Source: JALORV01 sp963754065 (GTDB lineage Bacteria > Pseudomonadota > Gammaproteobacteria > Burkholderiales > Burkholderiaceae_F). Taken from it: a stretch of DNA of 64,000 nt. Made by a program: the position numbers and the translations under genes. Under the pieces are notes generated by a model. That model was not told the DNA's origin, searched no databases, and was given only the letters and a program-made list of their open reading frames with translations. Below, in pieces: positions 27,676-37,270 of this stretch (positions are counted from its first letter, which is position 1; each line of letters begins with the position of its first letter). The stretch is from contig CAVWFH010000018.1 of NCBI GenBank assembly GCA_963754065.1, positions 20,014-84,013 of the forward strand. The letters are read 5' to 3'.

Positions 27676-30664
27676 CGTTGGAGGGCAGGCCGGCGCCCTG
27701 CGCGAACGCGAAGCGGTTCTTGCCCTTGAGCTTGGCGTCGTACATCGCCAGATCGGCGAGCTGCAGCAGTCGCTCGAGATCCCGCCCCTGCTCGGGAGCG
27801 AGCGACACGCCGATGCTGGCCGACACGCTGAGCGGCGGTCGGCCTTGCTGCTGGGCGACCGGCTGCTCGATCGCCTGCAACAGCCGCGTGGCAATGCGTT
27901 CGACTTCAAGGACGGAGCCGACGTCAGGCACCAGCACGGCGAACTCGTCACCGCCGCGGCGCGCGACCGTGTCCTGCGGCCGCATCACGCGTGTCAGCCT
28001 CGCCGCGATCTCGCGCAGCATGTCGTCACCGACTTCGTGGCCGTAGCGGTCGTTGACTTCCTTGAACCCGTCGAGATCGATAGCCAGCACCGCGCAGCTG
28101 ACCTTGCGCAGTTCCGAGGTTGCCAGTGCCGCAGCAGCGCGTTCGGCCAGCAGACGACGGTTCGGCAGTCCGGTCAGGTCGTCGTGCTGCGCTTCGTGCA
28201 GAGCGCTCGCCTCGCGGCGCTTGATCATGTCGATATCGGCAATGACCAGCACGAATTCGCCCGCGGCGATCGAACGCGCAGTGATCTGGCACCAGGCGGC
28301 GCCTTCGCCATGGCCGAGACGGGCACCGCGCTGCACTCGCAGCTCGCGCACCACGGCCTGGTCACGGCTGCGTGCCTCGTCCGACGCCTGCGTCAGTTCA
28401 TCCCAGTCCTCGCGTTCGAGCAGGCATTCGCTGAGCGGTACGCGCGCGAGTTGCTCGGGCGGCAGTCCGGCCAGGCGCAGGAATGCGTCATTGCAGCGCT
28501 GCACCAGGCCCTGCTTGACGACCGCAATCGCCTGTCCGGCGGAGTCCAGCACGGTACGTTCGACCCGCAGCGCTTCGGACAAGCGCGTTTCGCGCGACTT
28601 CAGTGCGGTGAGGTCGGCGTTCATGCCGATCGCACCGGCGAAGCGGCCGCCCGGATGGCGCAGTGGCACGGCGCTGATGGACACGATGACGCGGCGTCCT
28701 TCCTGCGTGATGTGAACCGCCTCCAGGTCCCGGATCGAACGGCCCTCGCGCAGTCCCTCGAAGGCGCGCCGCACCGCCGGTTGCTCGGCATCGGTCGGCA
28801 GCAGGACCGACGCCGGCTTGCCGAGCAGTTCCCGCGTTTCATAGCCGTAGATGTCGCGCGCCGCGCGCCGGCTCGCAAAGGTCAGCGTGAAATGCTCATC
28901 GCAGGCCCAGATCAGGCTCGCTGACGCTTCCACCAGCGACTTGTACTGGCCCTTGCTGCGCTTGAGACGGTCGATCTCGAGCAACTCGAACGGCGAAGCG
29001 ATCGTGTCCATCACGAGCACGGCCTGCATGCGCTTGCCTTCATACGGCACGAAGTGGCTGCGCAGGCTCAGGCGCCCGCCGGAGCGGCTGGTGCGCGCAT
29101 TGCGGACGTCGAAACTCGGCTTGCCACGCAGCGCTTTCTGCAGCGCTTCCTGAACGACGGGCAAGGACTCCGGCTTGAAGGCGAACGCGGCATGCCACTC
29201 CGGACGCGTGCGCGCCTCGGCCACCATGCCCCAGCGCCGCGGGTCTGTGCCTGTCGCATGGACGACGCGCCCGGACGTATCGACGAGCCAGACGACCACC
29301 GGCAGCCGCGATAGCAGGTCCGCGACCGGCTCGGCCGGCACGCGCGGCGCCTCGGGACGCGCAGCCGCAATCGTGCCGATCACCGGCGCGAGGCTCTCCG
29401 CTCCGGTCGGCCGGACGACGCAGACGACGCGCACTTCGCGCGGCACTCCCTGCGTGTCACGCAGGGCCATGCGTTCATCGAACACCGTTCCCGAGCGCAG
29501 GAACTCGCGGTACAGCGCATGCACGCGATCGCGATCCTCGGCAGCGAGCAGGTAGGCCAGAGGAAACGCAGCCGCATCGCTCGCACGCTGACCTTCCTCC
29601 GGCGCCGGGAACTCGCGCGGCACGACCAGCACACCACGCTCGTCGCGATACCACGGCAATCCCTGCAGGCCGCCGATCCACTCGGCGAAGCGACGCGCGT
29701 CTTCCAGGAGCCGCGCAGGCCCGAACGGCTCCTGGGCTGCCTTGGTCAGCGCAATGACCATGATCGACGAGACTCGCCCCGGCTCCATGTAGCGCACGCG
29801 CCCGGACCAGAGCGCGCCGTCGAACGTCCGATCGGCGGGCCGCACATCGACCGAAGCGCTCGACTCGGAACGGTGCTTTTCGGGCTGCAGGGCCTCCGGC
29901 GGTTCGGCGATCAGGCATTCATCGAGCGTGCAGCCGAGGATCGAGCGTTCGCTGCGGCCGATGAACTCGCAGGCCGAGCGATTGACCTCGATGATGCGAC
30001 CGTTGCGAGCGACGATCACCGGCGTGGGCATCGCATGGATGGCGGCCTGCCAGCCGAACTTGGTCGGATTGCTGATCAGCGTCGGTGCCACGCGGCGGTC
30101 GGCGTGGCGACCGAGGGGTTGCTGCCGACCGAGCCACCAGACCGCCAGCAACCACAGCGGGAACGCTAGGGAGAAACTGGTCAGCGTGTCGCTCGTTCGC
30201 GCCGCGATGACAGCGAGCACGCCGACCCAGGCGGCGACATAAAAGGTCCAGACGCGCGGCCAGCCGCCGAAGCTCAAGGCCGACAGCAGCACTCCACCGG
30301 CGGCCGCGAACGCGCCCGGCCCCGCAACGAACGCAACCGGCTTCGGCACCCATGCGAACAGCACGGCCCAGAGCAGCACATCGGCCACGGCGCAGGCGAG
30401 GTACTGGCGCGCGCAGCGCGCGTCGACAGGTATCGGCTGGCGCGCATCGCCATAGGTCGTGGCCAGCAGATAACGCGCTGCCGAGTTGACGGCGTACAAC
30501 GCAAACCAGCCCCAGACGAGCGCCGGTGCGTCCGCTGCCATGGCGCTGGCAGCAGCGACCAGACCCACCAGCAGCAGTACCGGCAGCAGCCTGCGCTCGA
30601 CCGCGAACGGCACGCGAAGGTCGAACCGTACCTCGGGCGACCGCGCTGATGTGGCGCGTCGCAA
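27638..30664 (-). CDS. membrane PAS-GGDEF diguanylate cyclase (1008 aa)
   Basis: A large inner-membrane sensor enzyme. Residues 1-185 hold about six hydrophobic helices. Several PAS-like domains follow, among them one with MPTPVIVARNGRIIEVNRSA near 215 and one with SLIWACDEHFTLTFASRRAARDI near 585. The C-terminal GGDEF domain has the intact active site RRGGDEFAVL near 903. The inhibitory site RPQD is five residues before it, so product inhibition by c-di-GMP is likely. There is no EAL domain. The signal sensed is unknown. A paralogue lies next upstream on the same strand. Confidence 0.9.
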   Translation of the reverse strand: MRRATSARSPEVRFDLRVPFAVERRLLPVLLLVGLVAAASAMAADAPALVWGWFALYAVNSAARYLLATTYGDARQPIPVDARCARQYLACAVADVLLWAVLFAWVPKPVAFVAGPGAFAAAGGVLLSALSFGGWPRVWTFYVAAWVGVLAVIAARTSDTLTSFSLAFPLWLLAVWWLGRQQPLGRHADRRVAPTLISNPTKFGWQAAIHAMPTPVIVARNGRIIEVNRSACEFIGRSERSILGCTLDECLIAEPPEALQPEKHRSESSASVDVRPADRTFDGALWSGRVRYMEPGRVSSIMVIALTKAAQEPFGPARLLEDARRFAEWIGGLQGLPWYRDERGVLVVPREFPAPEEGQRASDAAAFPLAYLLAAEDRDRVHALYREFLRSGTVFDERMALRDTQGVPREVRVVCVVRPTGAESLAPVIGTIAAARPEAPRVPAEPVADLLSRLPVVVWLVDTSGRVVHATGTDPRRWGMVAEARTRPEWHAAFAFKPESLPVVQEALQKALRGKPSFDVRNARTSRSGGRLSLRSHFVPYEGKRMQAVLVMDTIASPFELLEIDRLKRSKGQYKSLVEASASLIWACDEHFTLTFASRRAARDIYGYETRELLGKPASVLLPTDAEQPAVRRAFEGLREGRSIRDLEAVHITQEGRRVIVSISAVPLRHPGGRFAGAIGMNADLTALKSRETRLSEALRVERTVLDSAGQAIAVVKQGLVQRCNDAFLRLAGLPPEQLARVPLSECLLEREDWDELTQASDEARSRDQAVVRELRVQRGARLGHGEGAAWCQITARSIAAGEFVLVIADIDMIKRREASALHEAQHDDLTGLPNRRLLAERAAAALATSELRKVSCAVLAIDLDGFKEVNDRYGHEVGDDMLREIAARLTRVMRPQDTVARRGGDEFAVLVPDVGSVLEVERIATRLLQAIEQPVAQQQGRPPLSVSASIGVSLAPEQGRDLERLLQLADLAMYDAKLKGKNRFAFAQGAGLPSNVTPLVPRVSRTS

Positions 30665-30862
30665 CGCACTGAGTCCCCGGGTCAGTCCCTTCGTATCGAT
30701 CGCGAACTCCGCAAAAGCAATGCACCCGACTGCGCGATATCACATCGCCGGGCGCTGGGGAGCCATGCTAGCGGTCACGTGAAAGGCACGGCAATTGCCG
30801 GCAGTCGGCCGGCCGAAGGTTAGTCCGAACGGACGATGAGTGCGCGGTCGCGCCGCACGGGC

Positions 30863-33157
30863 TCAGTTGACCCGGCTGGGCGCAACCGCAGTCTTGGCAA
30901 GTTCGCTGGCAAGTTGGTAGCGGTTCTTGCCACCCGCCTTGGCGGCGTACATCGCGCCATCGGCTGCAGCCAGCAGCGTGTCGAAGTCGTGCCCGTCACC
31001 GGGAAACATGGCCACACCGACACTCGCATGCAGCCGCAGGGAGCGTCCATGGTTCTCGACGTTCTCGCTCGCTGCGGCAATCAGCTTCTCGGCCACGACC
31101 ATCGCGATCGACGGCTGCTCGATTTCCGGCAGCAGCACCACGAACTCGTCGCCCCCGGTGCGTGCGACCACGTCGTAGTCACGCAGCACGCCCGACAGGC
31201 GCAATGCGACACGCTTCAGCAGGTTGTCGCCATAGGAGTGGCCAAAGAGATCATTGATCTCCTTGAACCCATCCAGGTCCAGCACGAGCACGGCCGCGAG
31301 CCGCCGCTTCTGCAGCGCGACCGACAGCAGGCGGCGGGCGTGCTCGCCCAGCTGCCGGCGATTCGGCAGGCCGGTGAGATCGTCGTGGTTGGCCTGATGC
31401 CAGGCCAGTTCCTCGCGCCGCTTCAGCGAGGTGATGTCGGTCAGCACCAGGATGTAGGCACCGCCATCGCCGGCCTGCCGCGACGTCAGCTGGCACCAGA
31501 CATTGCGGCCGTCGTTGGCGCGCAGCATCACTTCATGGATCGCTGCCTCGCCGCGTACGGCGGCCGCGCGCGTGGCCTGGTCGATCGTTTCCCAGTCGGA
31601 ACGGGCAGCGAGGATCTCTTCGACGGGCTGGCCGACCAGCGCCTCGCGCGTCACCCCCAGCATGCGCGCCAGCGCGCGGTTCGGGCCTTCGATGCGCGCA
31701 TTGCGCACGAACACGATGCCCTCGCCTGCCGCGTCGAACACCGCCTGCTGATTGCGCATCGCGATGTTCAGTTCGCGCTCGCGCTGCTTCATCGCCGTGA
31801 TGTCGGCGCAGACACCGGTCACTGATTCGACCTGACCGGCCTCGTTGAGGATAGGCATCGCGCTGACGTTGACATGCACGGCGTCGCCCTGGCGGTTGCG
31901 CAGCACGGCCTCCATGCCGAACACCGACCGCCCGTGCATGGCCGGCGAAAAGCGGCGCAGGAACTCGCGCCGCGTAAATCCCGGCCCGTTGAAGTCGGCC
32001 ACATGGCGTCCCATCAGCTCGCGCGGCTCGACTCCGAACATGTCGCGGCAGGCACGATCCGAAACAAACGTCAGCCGCCCCTTCTCGTCGGATACCCAGA
32101 TCAGCGAAGGTGACGCCTCGACCAGCGCGCGGTAGCGACGCTCGCTGTCGACAAGACGGTGCTGCGCAATGCGGTGCTCGGTGTTGTCGACGATCGACAG
32201 CACCAGCCGCGTCGGCTTGCCATCGCTGCCGCGAACCGACTCGCCCCGCAGGGTGACCCACACGTAGCCGCCATCCGCGCGCCGCAGCCTGCACTCTTCG
32301 CGCAGTGGCGCGCCGGTTTCGGTGTGCTTCCTGCGCGCCGCAAGAACACGGTTGCGGTCGTCGGGATGCAGGGCGTCGGAGAATCGATGGTCCTTGAGGA
32401 AAGTGTCCCGATCGTCGTAACCCAGAATGCTGAAGTAGCGCGCCGAGAAGAATCGTTCGCCGGTCAACAGGTTGGTATCGGCAATGCCGGCATCGATCGC
32501 ATCGAGCGCCAGGCGCAGTTGCTCGCGGCTCCGGTTGAGCTCGGCGTTGGCTTGCTCCTGGGTGCGCGCCGACAGATCGGCGCGATGGCGCATCGACAGG
32601 TTGTTCGACAGCGCCCGCTTCAGCCATTGCGCAGTCAGCGCACCGCCGATCATCGTCATCGTCCAGGTCAGCAAGACCAGTTCGTGGTGCGGCATGTCGC
32701 GCGACAGCAGCGCGACGAGCTGTGCAAAGCCGACCGGAATTGCGAACGCCATCCATGGCAGGCCGGCCGGCGCGAAGGGCAGCAGCACGCCCAGCGCGAC
32801 CAGCAAGGACAGGCCGAACTGGAACCGCAGACCGAAGTCCGTAGTCGACGGCAGCAGCACCAGCAGCATCGCCCAAACGATTCCCTCGGTTGCGGCCAGC
32901 AGCGCGTACCACTCGGCGCGCGGCGGCAGCTTGCGCGGGTGCGCGGCAAGCTGATTCAGTGCGCTCTGGCAAAACGCCGTGCGTGCGAGCACCGCGCACG
33001 CGAGTGCGACCCACCAGATGGAGGCTGCGGGAATCCGGTCTTCGCGTGCCAGCAGGAGCACCGCCAGCAGGCCGAAGGCAAGGCTCGCGAACCACGTGTT
33101 GCGTCCGAGTCCGACGGCGATCTTGAAGAGTTCGGCGGTAACGGCGCGTCGTGCCAC
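30863..33157 (-). CDS. membrane PAS-GGDEF diguanylate cyclase (764 aa)
   Basis: A second c-di-GMP-synthesising sensor. About five or six N-terminal helices (residues 15-185) are followed by a coiled linker and three PAS/PAC domains. One includes DAIDAGIADTNLLTGERFFS, another SPSLIWVSDEKGRLTFVSD. The GGDEF domain carries the active motif ARTGGDEFVVLLPE, with RDYD in the correct place for an inhibitory site. The sequence ends AKTAVAPSRVN. It shares architecture and many PAS phrases with the 1008-residue enzyme downstream, so a tandem duplication is likely. Confidence 0.9.
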   Translation of the reverse strand: MARRAVTAELFKIAVGLGRNTWFASLAFGLLAVLLLAREDRIPAASIWWVALACAVLARTAFCQSALNQLAAHPRKLPPRAEWYALLAATEGIVWAMLLVLLPSTTDFGLRFQFGLSLLVALGVLLPFAPAGLPWMAFAIPVGFAQLVALLSRDMPHHELVLLTWTMTMIGGALTAQWLKRALSNNLSMRHRADLSARTQEQANAELNRSREQLRLALDAIDAGIADTNLLTGERFFSARYFSILGYDDRDTFLKDHRFSDALHPDDRNRVLAARRKHTETGAPLREECRLRRADGGYVWVTLRGESVRGSDGKPTRLVLSIVDNTEHRIAQHRLVDSERRYRALVEASPSLIWVSDEKGRLTFVSDRACRDMFGVEPRELMGRHVADFNGPGFTRREFLRRFSPAMHGRSVFGMEAVLRNRQGDAVHVNVSAMPILNEAGQVESVTGVCADITAMKQRERELNIAMRNQQAVFDAAGEGIVFVRNARIEGPNRALARMLGVTREALVGQPVEEILAARSDWETIDQATRAAAVRGEAAIHEVMLRANDGRNVWCQLTSRQAGDGGAYILVLTDITSLKRREELAWHQANHDDLTGLPNRRQLGEHARRLLSVALQKRRLAAVLVLDLDGFKEINDLFGHSYGDNLLKRVALRLSGVLRDYDVVARTGGDEFVVLLPEIEQPSIAMVVAEKLIAAASENVENHGRSLRLHASVGVAMFPGDGHDFDTLLAAADGAMYAAKAGGKNRYQLASELAKTAVAPSRVN

Positions 33158-33288
33158 GGGTTCAGAATCTGCGTCGACAGCGCCGGCAGGGCGCGGCTCG
33201 GAGGGAGGTTGGCGTGGCGGGATAATCGCCGCAACAGGGCTTCGCCTGAGCCGCGATATGCGCGGTGGTTACATCGGTAATCGGCATC

Positions 33289-34203
33289 ATGCAGACCTCA
33301 AGTCCCCAGGCTCCCGCGCAAACGTCCGAATACCGGGGCCGATTCGCACCTTCTCCGACCGGGCCGTTGCACGCGGGATCGCTGGTCGCGGCGCTGGCGA
33401 GCTGGCTGGACGCACGGGCGCACGGCGGCACGTGGCTGGTGCGCATCGAAGATCTGGATCCGCCGCGCGAAGTCCCGGGTGCCACGGCCGACATCGTCGC
33501 CACGCTGTCGGCCTGCGGTATGACCTCCGACGAGCCGGTCGTGTTACAGAGCGAACGCAGCCAGCACTACACGGACGCGTTCGACCGTCTGCAGGATCAG
33601 GGATGGGTCTACGGTTGCGCGTGCAGCCGCACGGAAGTCGAACTGGCGGCTGCGCGCGAAGGCCGGTCGGCCGGTGTCTATCCCGGCACGTGCCGTAACG
33701 GTTCCAGCGGCCGCACGGTGCGCGCGTGGCGCCTCCGGGTGCCGGCAGAGTGGGTGGAGTTTGAAGATCGCGCCGCCGGCCGCTTCGGGCAGTACCTTGA
33801 CCGGGACGTGGGCGACTTCGTCGTGCGTCGGGCCGACGGCCTGTGGGCCTATCAGCTCGCCGTCGTCGTCGACGATGCCGCCCAACGCATCACCGACATC
33901 GTGCGCGGCGCCGATTTACTGGACAACACTCCGCGCCAGCTGGTTTTGCAGCGGACACTCGACGTGCCGACGCCGCGCTACCTGCACGTTCCACTGGTGG
34001 TCAACGAACGCGGCGGCAAGCTGTCGAAGCAGACCGGTGCGCGCGCCGTCGACCGGCGGGACGCGCTCGGTGAACTCGAACGCGCCGCTCACCATCTCGG
34101 GTTGCCGCGCATCCGCGCTACGACGGTTGCGCATTTCCTGCGCAGCGCCACAGCGGCCTGGTCCGACCACTGGCACAGCGGGCGCGATCTGCGTCGCGTC
34201 TAG
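33289..34203 (+). CDS. gluQ: glutamyl-Q tRNA(Asp) synthetase
   Basis: A GluRS-like enzyme lacking the anticodon-binding domain. It attaches glutamate to queuosine 34 of tRNA(Asp). The HIGH-type motif is in FAPSPTGPLHAGSL, the KMSKS counterpart is GGKLSKQTG, and the zinc ligands are in CACSRTEVE and YPGTC. From ATG 33289 the length is 304 residues, typical for the family. ATG 33265 is also in frame. It is divergent from the second diguanylate cyclase gene, with no functional link evident. Confidence 0.94.
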   Translation: MQTSSPQAPAQTSEYRGRFAPSPTGPLHAGSLVAALASWLDARAHGGTWLVRIEDLDPPREVPGATADIVATLSACGMTSDEPVVLQSERSQHYTDAFDRLQDQGWVYGCACSRTEVELAAAREGRSAGVYPGTCRNGSSGRTVRAWRLRVPAEWVEFEDRAAGRFGQYLDRDVGDFVVRRADGLWAYQLAVVVDDAAQRITDIVRGADLLDNTPRQLVLQRTLDVPTPRYLHVPLVVNERGGKLSKQTGARAVDRRDALGELERAAHHLGLPRIRATTVAHFLRSATAAWSDHWHSGRDLRRV

Positions 34204-34213
34204 CGCACAGCAG

Positions 34214-35653
34214 TTAGCGCACGGCCGCGACGACGCTCGCCACGGCCGCCGTCAGTTGCTTCGCATAAGGAATGTGAAGAAACTCGTTGGGTCCGTGCGC
34301 ATTCGAATGGGGTCCCAGCACGCCGGTGATCACAAACTGGGCTTGCGGAAAGCGCTCACCGAGCATGTTCATGAACGGAATCGTCCCGCCCTCCCCGACC
34401 CAGGCCGCTTCCTTCCCATAGACACGGCGCGATGCCTCGTCGAGCGTTCGCTTCAGCCACGGCGCGGTGACCGGCGCGTTCCAGCCGGTGGCGCCCCAGT
34501 CCGGTGTGAAGCTGACCTTGGCGTTGTAGGGTGGAGCATCGGTCAGCGCACGCTGCATCGCCCGCGTCGCCTCTTCGCCGTCGACGGTCGGCGGGATTCG
34601 CATGCTCAGCTTGAACGTCGTCTTGGGCCGCAGCACATTGCCTGCCGAGTCGATCGCCGGGAATCCTGCGGCTCCGGTCACCGCAAGCGCCGGACGCCAC
34701 GTGCGATTCAGGATCGCCTCGACCGGATCGGTCGTGGTCGGTTGAGCGTGCATATGGCCGTCCGGTCCATGCGTGCAGCTGACCCACGGATACTCCTGCC
34801 ACACCGAGTCGCCCAGGATCGCGCCCGCCGCCCGCGCCTGTTGCAGGCGCTCGTCCGGAATCTCGGCGTGCAGTTCAGGCAGGAGCACCCGTCCGGTGGC
34901 CGGATCGTCGAGCCGGTTCAGCAGTTGCCGCGCAATGCGGAACGACGAAGGCACGATGCCGCTGGCGTGCCCAGAATGCACGCCCTCCGACAGGATCTCT
35001 ACGGTCAGCACGCCGCCGACCAGTCCGCGCAGCGAGGTCGTCACCCACAGCTGCTCGTAGCTGCGGCAACCCGAGTCGAGGCCGACGACGAGTTGCACGT
35101 CGCCAAAGCGTGGCGTCAGCAGTTCGAGGTAGTCGGGCAGATCGGGGCTGCCACTCTCCTCGCAGGTTTCGATGATGCCGACACAGCGGGGCCGCGGCAC
35201 TCCCTGTGCGTCGATCGCCGCGATCGTCGTCAGCGCTGCATAGATCGCATAGCCGTCGTCCGCACTGCCGCGACCGTACAGCTTGCCATCCTCGATCACG
35301 GGCTTCCATGGGCCGAGGTCGTCGCGCCATCCGACCATCTCCGGTTGCTTGTCCAGGTGACCGTAGAAGAGCACCGTGCGGTCGTTGCCCAGCCCGTGGG
35401 TCGCCGGCACGTCGAAGAGCAAGCATGGTGTCCTGCCCTCGATCGCCACCAGTTCGATCGTCAATCCAGCGATCGCCTGCGAGCGACACCACGCTTCGGC
35501 ATCCTTGACCACTTGCTGCAGGTACCCATGGGCCGCCCAGCTGGCATCGAATGCCGGCGACTTGGCCGGCACCCGGACATAGTCGACCAGGCGGGGGACC
35601 AGGTCGCGATCCCACTTGTCGGCAATGAAGCGATTCAGGTCAGCAAGGTTCAT
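34214..35653 (-). CDS. M20 family metallopeptidase / dipeptidase
   Basis: A 479-residue zinc-dependent peptidase of the M20/ArgE/carnosinase type. Metal-site motifs are in order: FYGHLDKQPE, GRGSADDGYAI and IETCEESGSPD. The dimerisation insert contains LSEGVHSGHASG. GPHSNAHGPNEFLHI provides the last ligand near the C-terminus. It has no signal peptide, so a cytoplasmic di- or oligopeptidase is likely. It lies just downstream of a terminator that closes the cytochrome operon. Confidence 0.92.
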   Translation of the reverse strand: MNLADLNRFIADKWDRDLVPRLVDYVRVPAKSPAFDASWAAHGYLQQVVKDAEAWCRSQAIAGLTIELVAIEGRTPCLLFDVPATHGLGNDRTVLFYGHLDKQPEMVGWRDDLGPWKPVIEDGKLYGRGSADDGYAIYAALTTIAAIDAQGVPRPRCVGIIETCEESGSPDLPDYLELLTPRFGDVQLVVGLDSGCRSYEQLWVTTSLRGLVGGVLTVEILSEGVHSGHASGIVPSSFRIARQLLNRLDDPATGRVLLPELHAEIPDERLQQARAAGAILGDSVWQEYPWVSCTHGPDGHMHAQPTTTDPVEAILNRTWRPALAVTGAAGFPAIDSAGNVLRPKTTFKLSMRIPPTVDGEEATRAMQRALTDAPPYNAKVSFTPDWGATGWNAPVTAPWLKRTLDEASRRVYGKEAAWVGEGGTIPFMNMLGERFPQAQFVITGVLGPHSNAHGPNEFLHIPYAKQLTAAVASVVAAVR

Positions 35654-35701
35654 CGGCGGCTCCCGGGTTCAGGAAGCATCCAGTGTATCGGCCGGTCGCC
35701 C

Positions 35702-35728
35702 AAAGAAAACGGCCGCCGCAGCGGCCGT
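35702..35728 (-). terminator. rho-independent terminator of the multiheme cytochrome operon
   Basis: ACGGCCGC at 35709-35716 and GCGGCCGT at 35721-35728 form an 8-bp stem with a 4-base loop. On the minus strand a TTTTCTTT run follows. It lies 19 bp after the stop of the last cytochrome gene. Confidence 0.85.
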
Positions 35729-35746
35729 CGTCCTGTCGCAGCAGCT

Positions 35747-37199
35747 TTACTTCGACGATTTCGTCGGGGCAGCCTTTGAAGGCGCAGCCTTCGGCGCGGA
35801 CTTCACGGTGGTCTCAGCAGCGGGCGCGGCGCCACGCCTCTGGCGACTTGAACTCGACGTTCAGGTTGACCGCCGGCCAGCTGCGACCGTGACAGGCCGG
35901 GTTGGAGCAGAAGCCGCCACCTTCGCGCCCGAACTCGATCTTGCCGTGGCACATCGTGCAGGTGTCGTCGAGCTTGATGCGGTGATCGTGCATGAAGTTC
36001 GGCTCGTTGTGGCTGGCTCGGCGGGCGTCAGACTCCCGCGACGATGACTGTCGGGCACCGAGCCTTTGCCGCTTTCGAGCGTCACCTGCGGCAGGTCGTG
36101 GCATAGCGTGCATTGCAGCCGTATCGCCTCGCCCTTCTCGTTCAGGTGCTTGCCGTCGTGGCAGCGGAAGCAGCCCGGGGAATCGCGATGGCCGGTATGA
36201 CTCGGGAACGACTTCCACGTCATGCCCTTTTCCTCGAAGGAGGTCGACAGCAGGATGTGCTTCATTCTCGTCGGCGAACTGCAGTTTCCTTGTCCTGGTC
36301 AGGTCGGGCGCCACCGCAGCTTTCGCGGCGTCGCAGCGATCAGCTTGTCGACGGCTGCAGTCCGCTCCGCCGTCGGACCGCTGAGGTCGCCGGCCGCATT
36401 ATCAGCGCCACGGCACGCGACTTGGCGCTGGCAGGCTGCGGTCGATCTGGCCCGCGGACGAGCGCCTCGTCGACGCGATCGGCTGGATTGGGGAATGGAT
36501 GCCCGACCGCGTTGTGGCAGTTGAAGCACTCCATGCGGCGTGACTCGAGCTTGGCGAGTTCCTCCCTGGGAGTCTTGGAGGTCGGATCGCATAGGTCACC
36601 TTGCCGTCTTGGCCCTGTGACCTGCACCCATGGAATCTCGCGCTCCTGCGCGTCACGGACGTCTTGAACACGACATCGTTTTCGATGTGCCAGTGGATGC
36701 CCTTGACTTCCTGGATCTCGCGCTCGGCATCGCCGTCCCGTGTGCAGCGTCAGCGCGTAGTCGATTCTCGCTGCTCTTCGGATCGGTTGCGTAGCGCTTC
36801 TTGACCGTGAGGCTGTCGTGGTGCTCCGTCCGCGGCCAGTGGCAGCTCTCGCAGTCTCGCGCGCCGGGCGCAGGGTTGCGGAGGCGTGCAGCGGCCGTTC
36901 GTAGCCGACGATCATGCCCCACAGTTCCTTGAAGTGGGTCGGCTTCATCGCTATCAGCTTCAGCGTCGAATTGCGACCCATATGGCATTCGACGCAGCGC
37001 ACGCGGGCATGCGCCGCGGTGTTGTGCGACGCGCTCTTCTCGGGATGCACCGAGTGGCACATCACTGCGCAGAACTCGTCGCTGTTGGTGTACTCCCACC
37101 CGCGATACCAACCGCGCCCACGAGGGCAAGGCCGATGCCGACGGCCACCAGCGTGCCGATGGCTCCCATCATGGTCTTGCGACCGAAGTGCATCTTCAT
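35747..37199 (-). CDS. NapC-like multiheme cytochrome c, about 8 hemes, several frameshifts
   Basis: Joining frames gives one protein of about 480 residues. It starts MKMHFGRKTMMGAIG at 37199 with a single membrane anchor. Heme-type motifs then appear in order: CAVMCH (a CX3CH form), CVECH, CESCH, CFNCH, CFRCH, CTLCH, CTMCH and CSNPACH (CX4CH). The tail is Lys/Ala/Pro-rich and stops at TAA 35747. The pieces lie in all three frames, so at least five indels are needed. A membrane-anchored quinol-oxidising or electron-relay cytochrome of the NapC/NirT type is inferred. It is last in an operon with a cytochrome b and an 11-heme cytochrome. It may be sequencing error or real decay. Confidence 0.75.
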
Positions 37200-37270
37200 G
37201 TTCCTGTGCCCCTCCCGGTTAAGCCACGGGCTCCGTCCCCGGACGGAGCCCGCGTCACTTCGATGCTACT

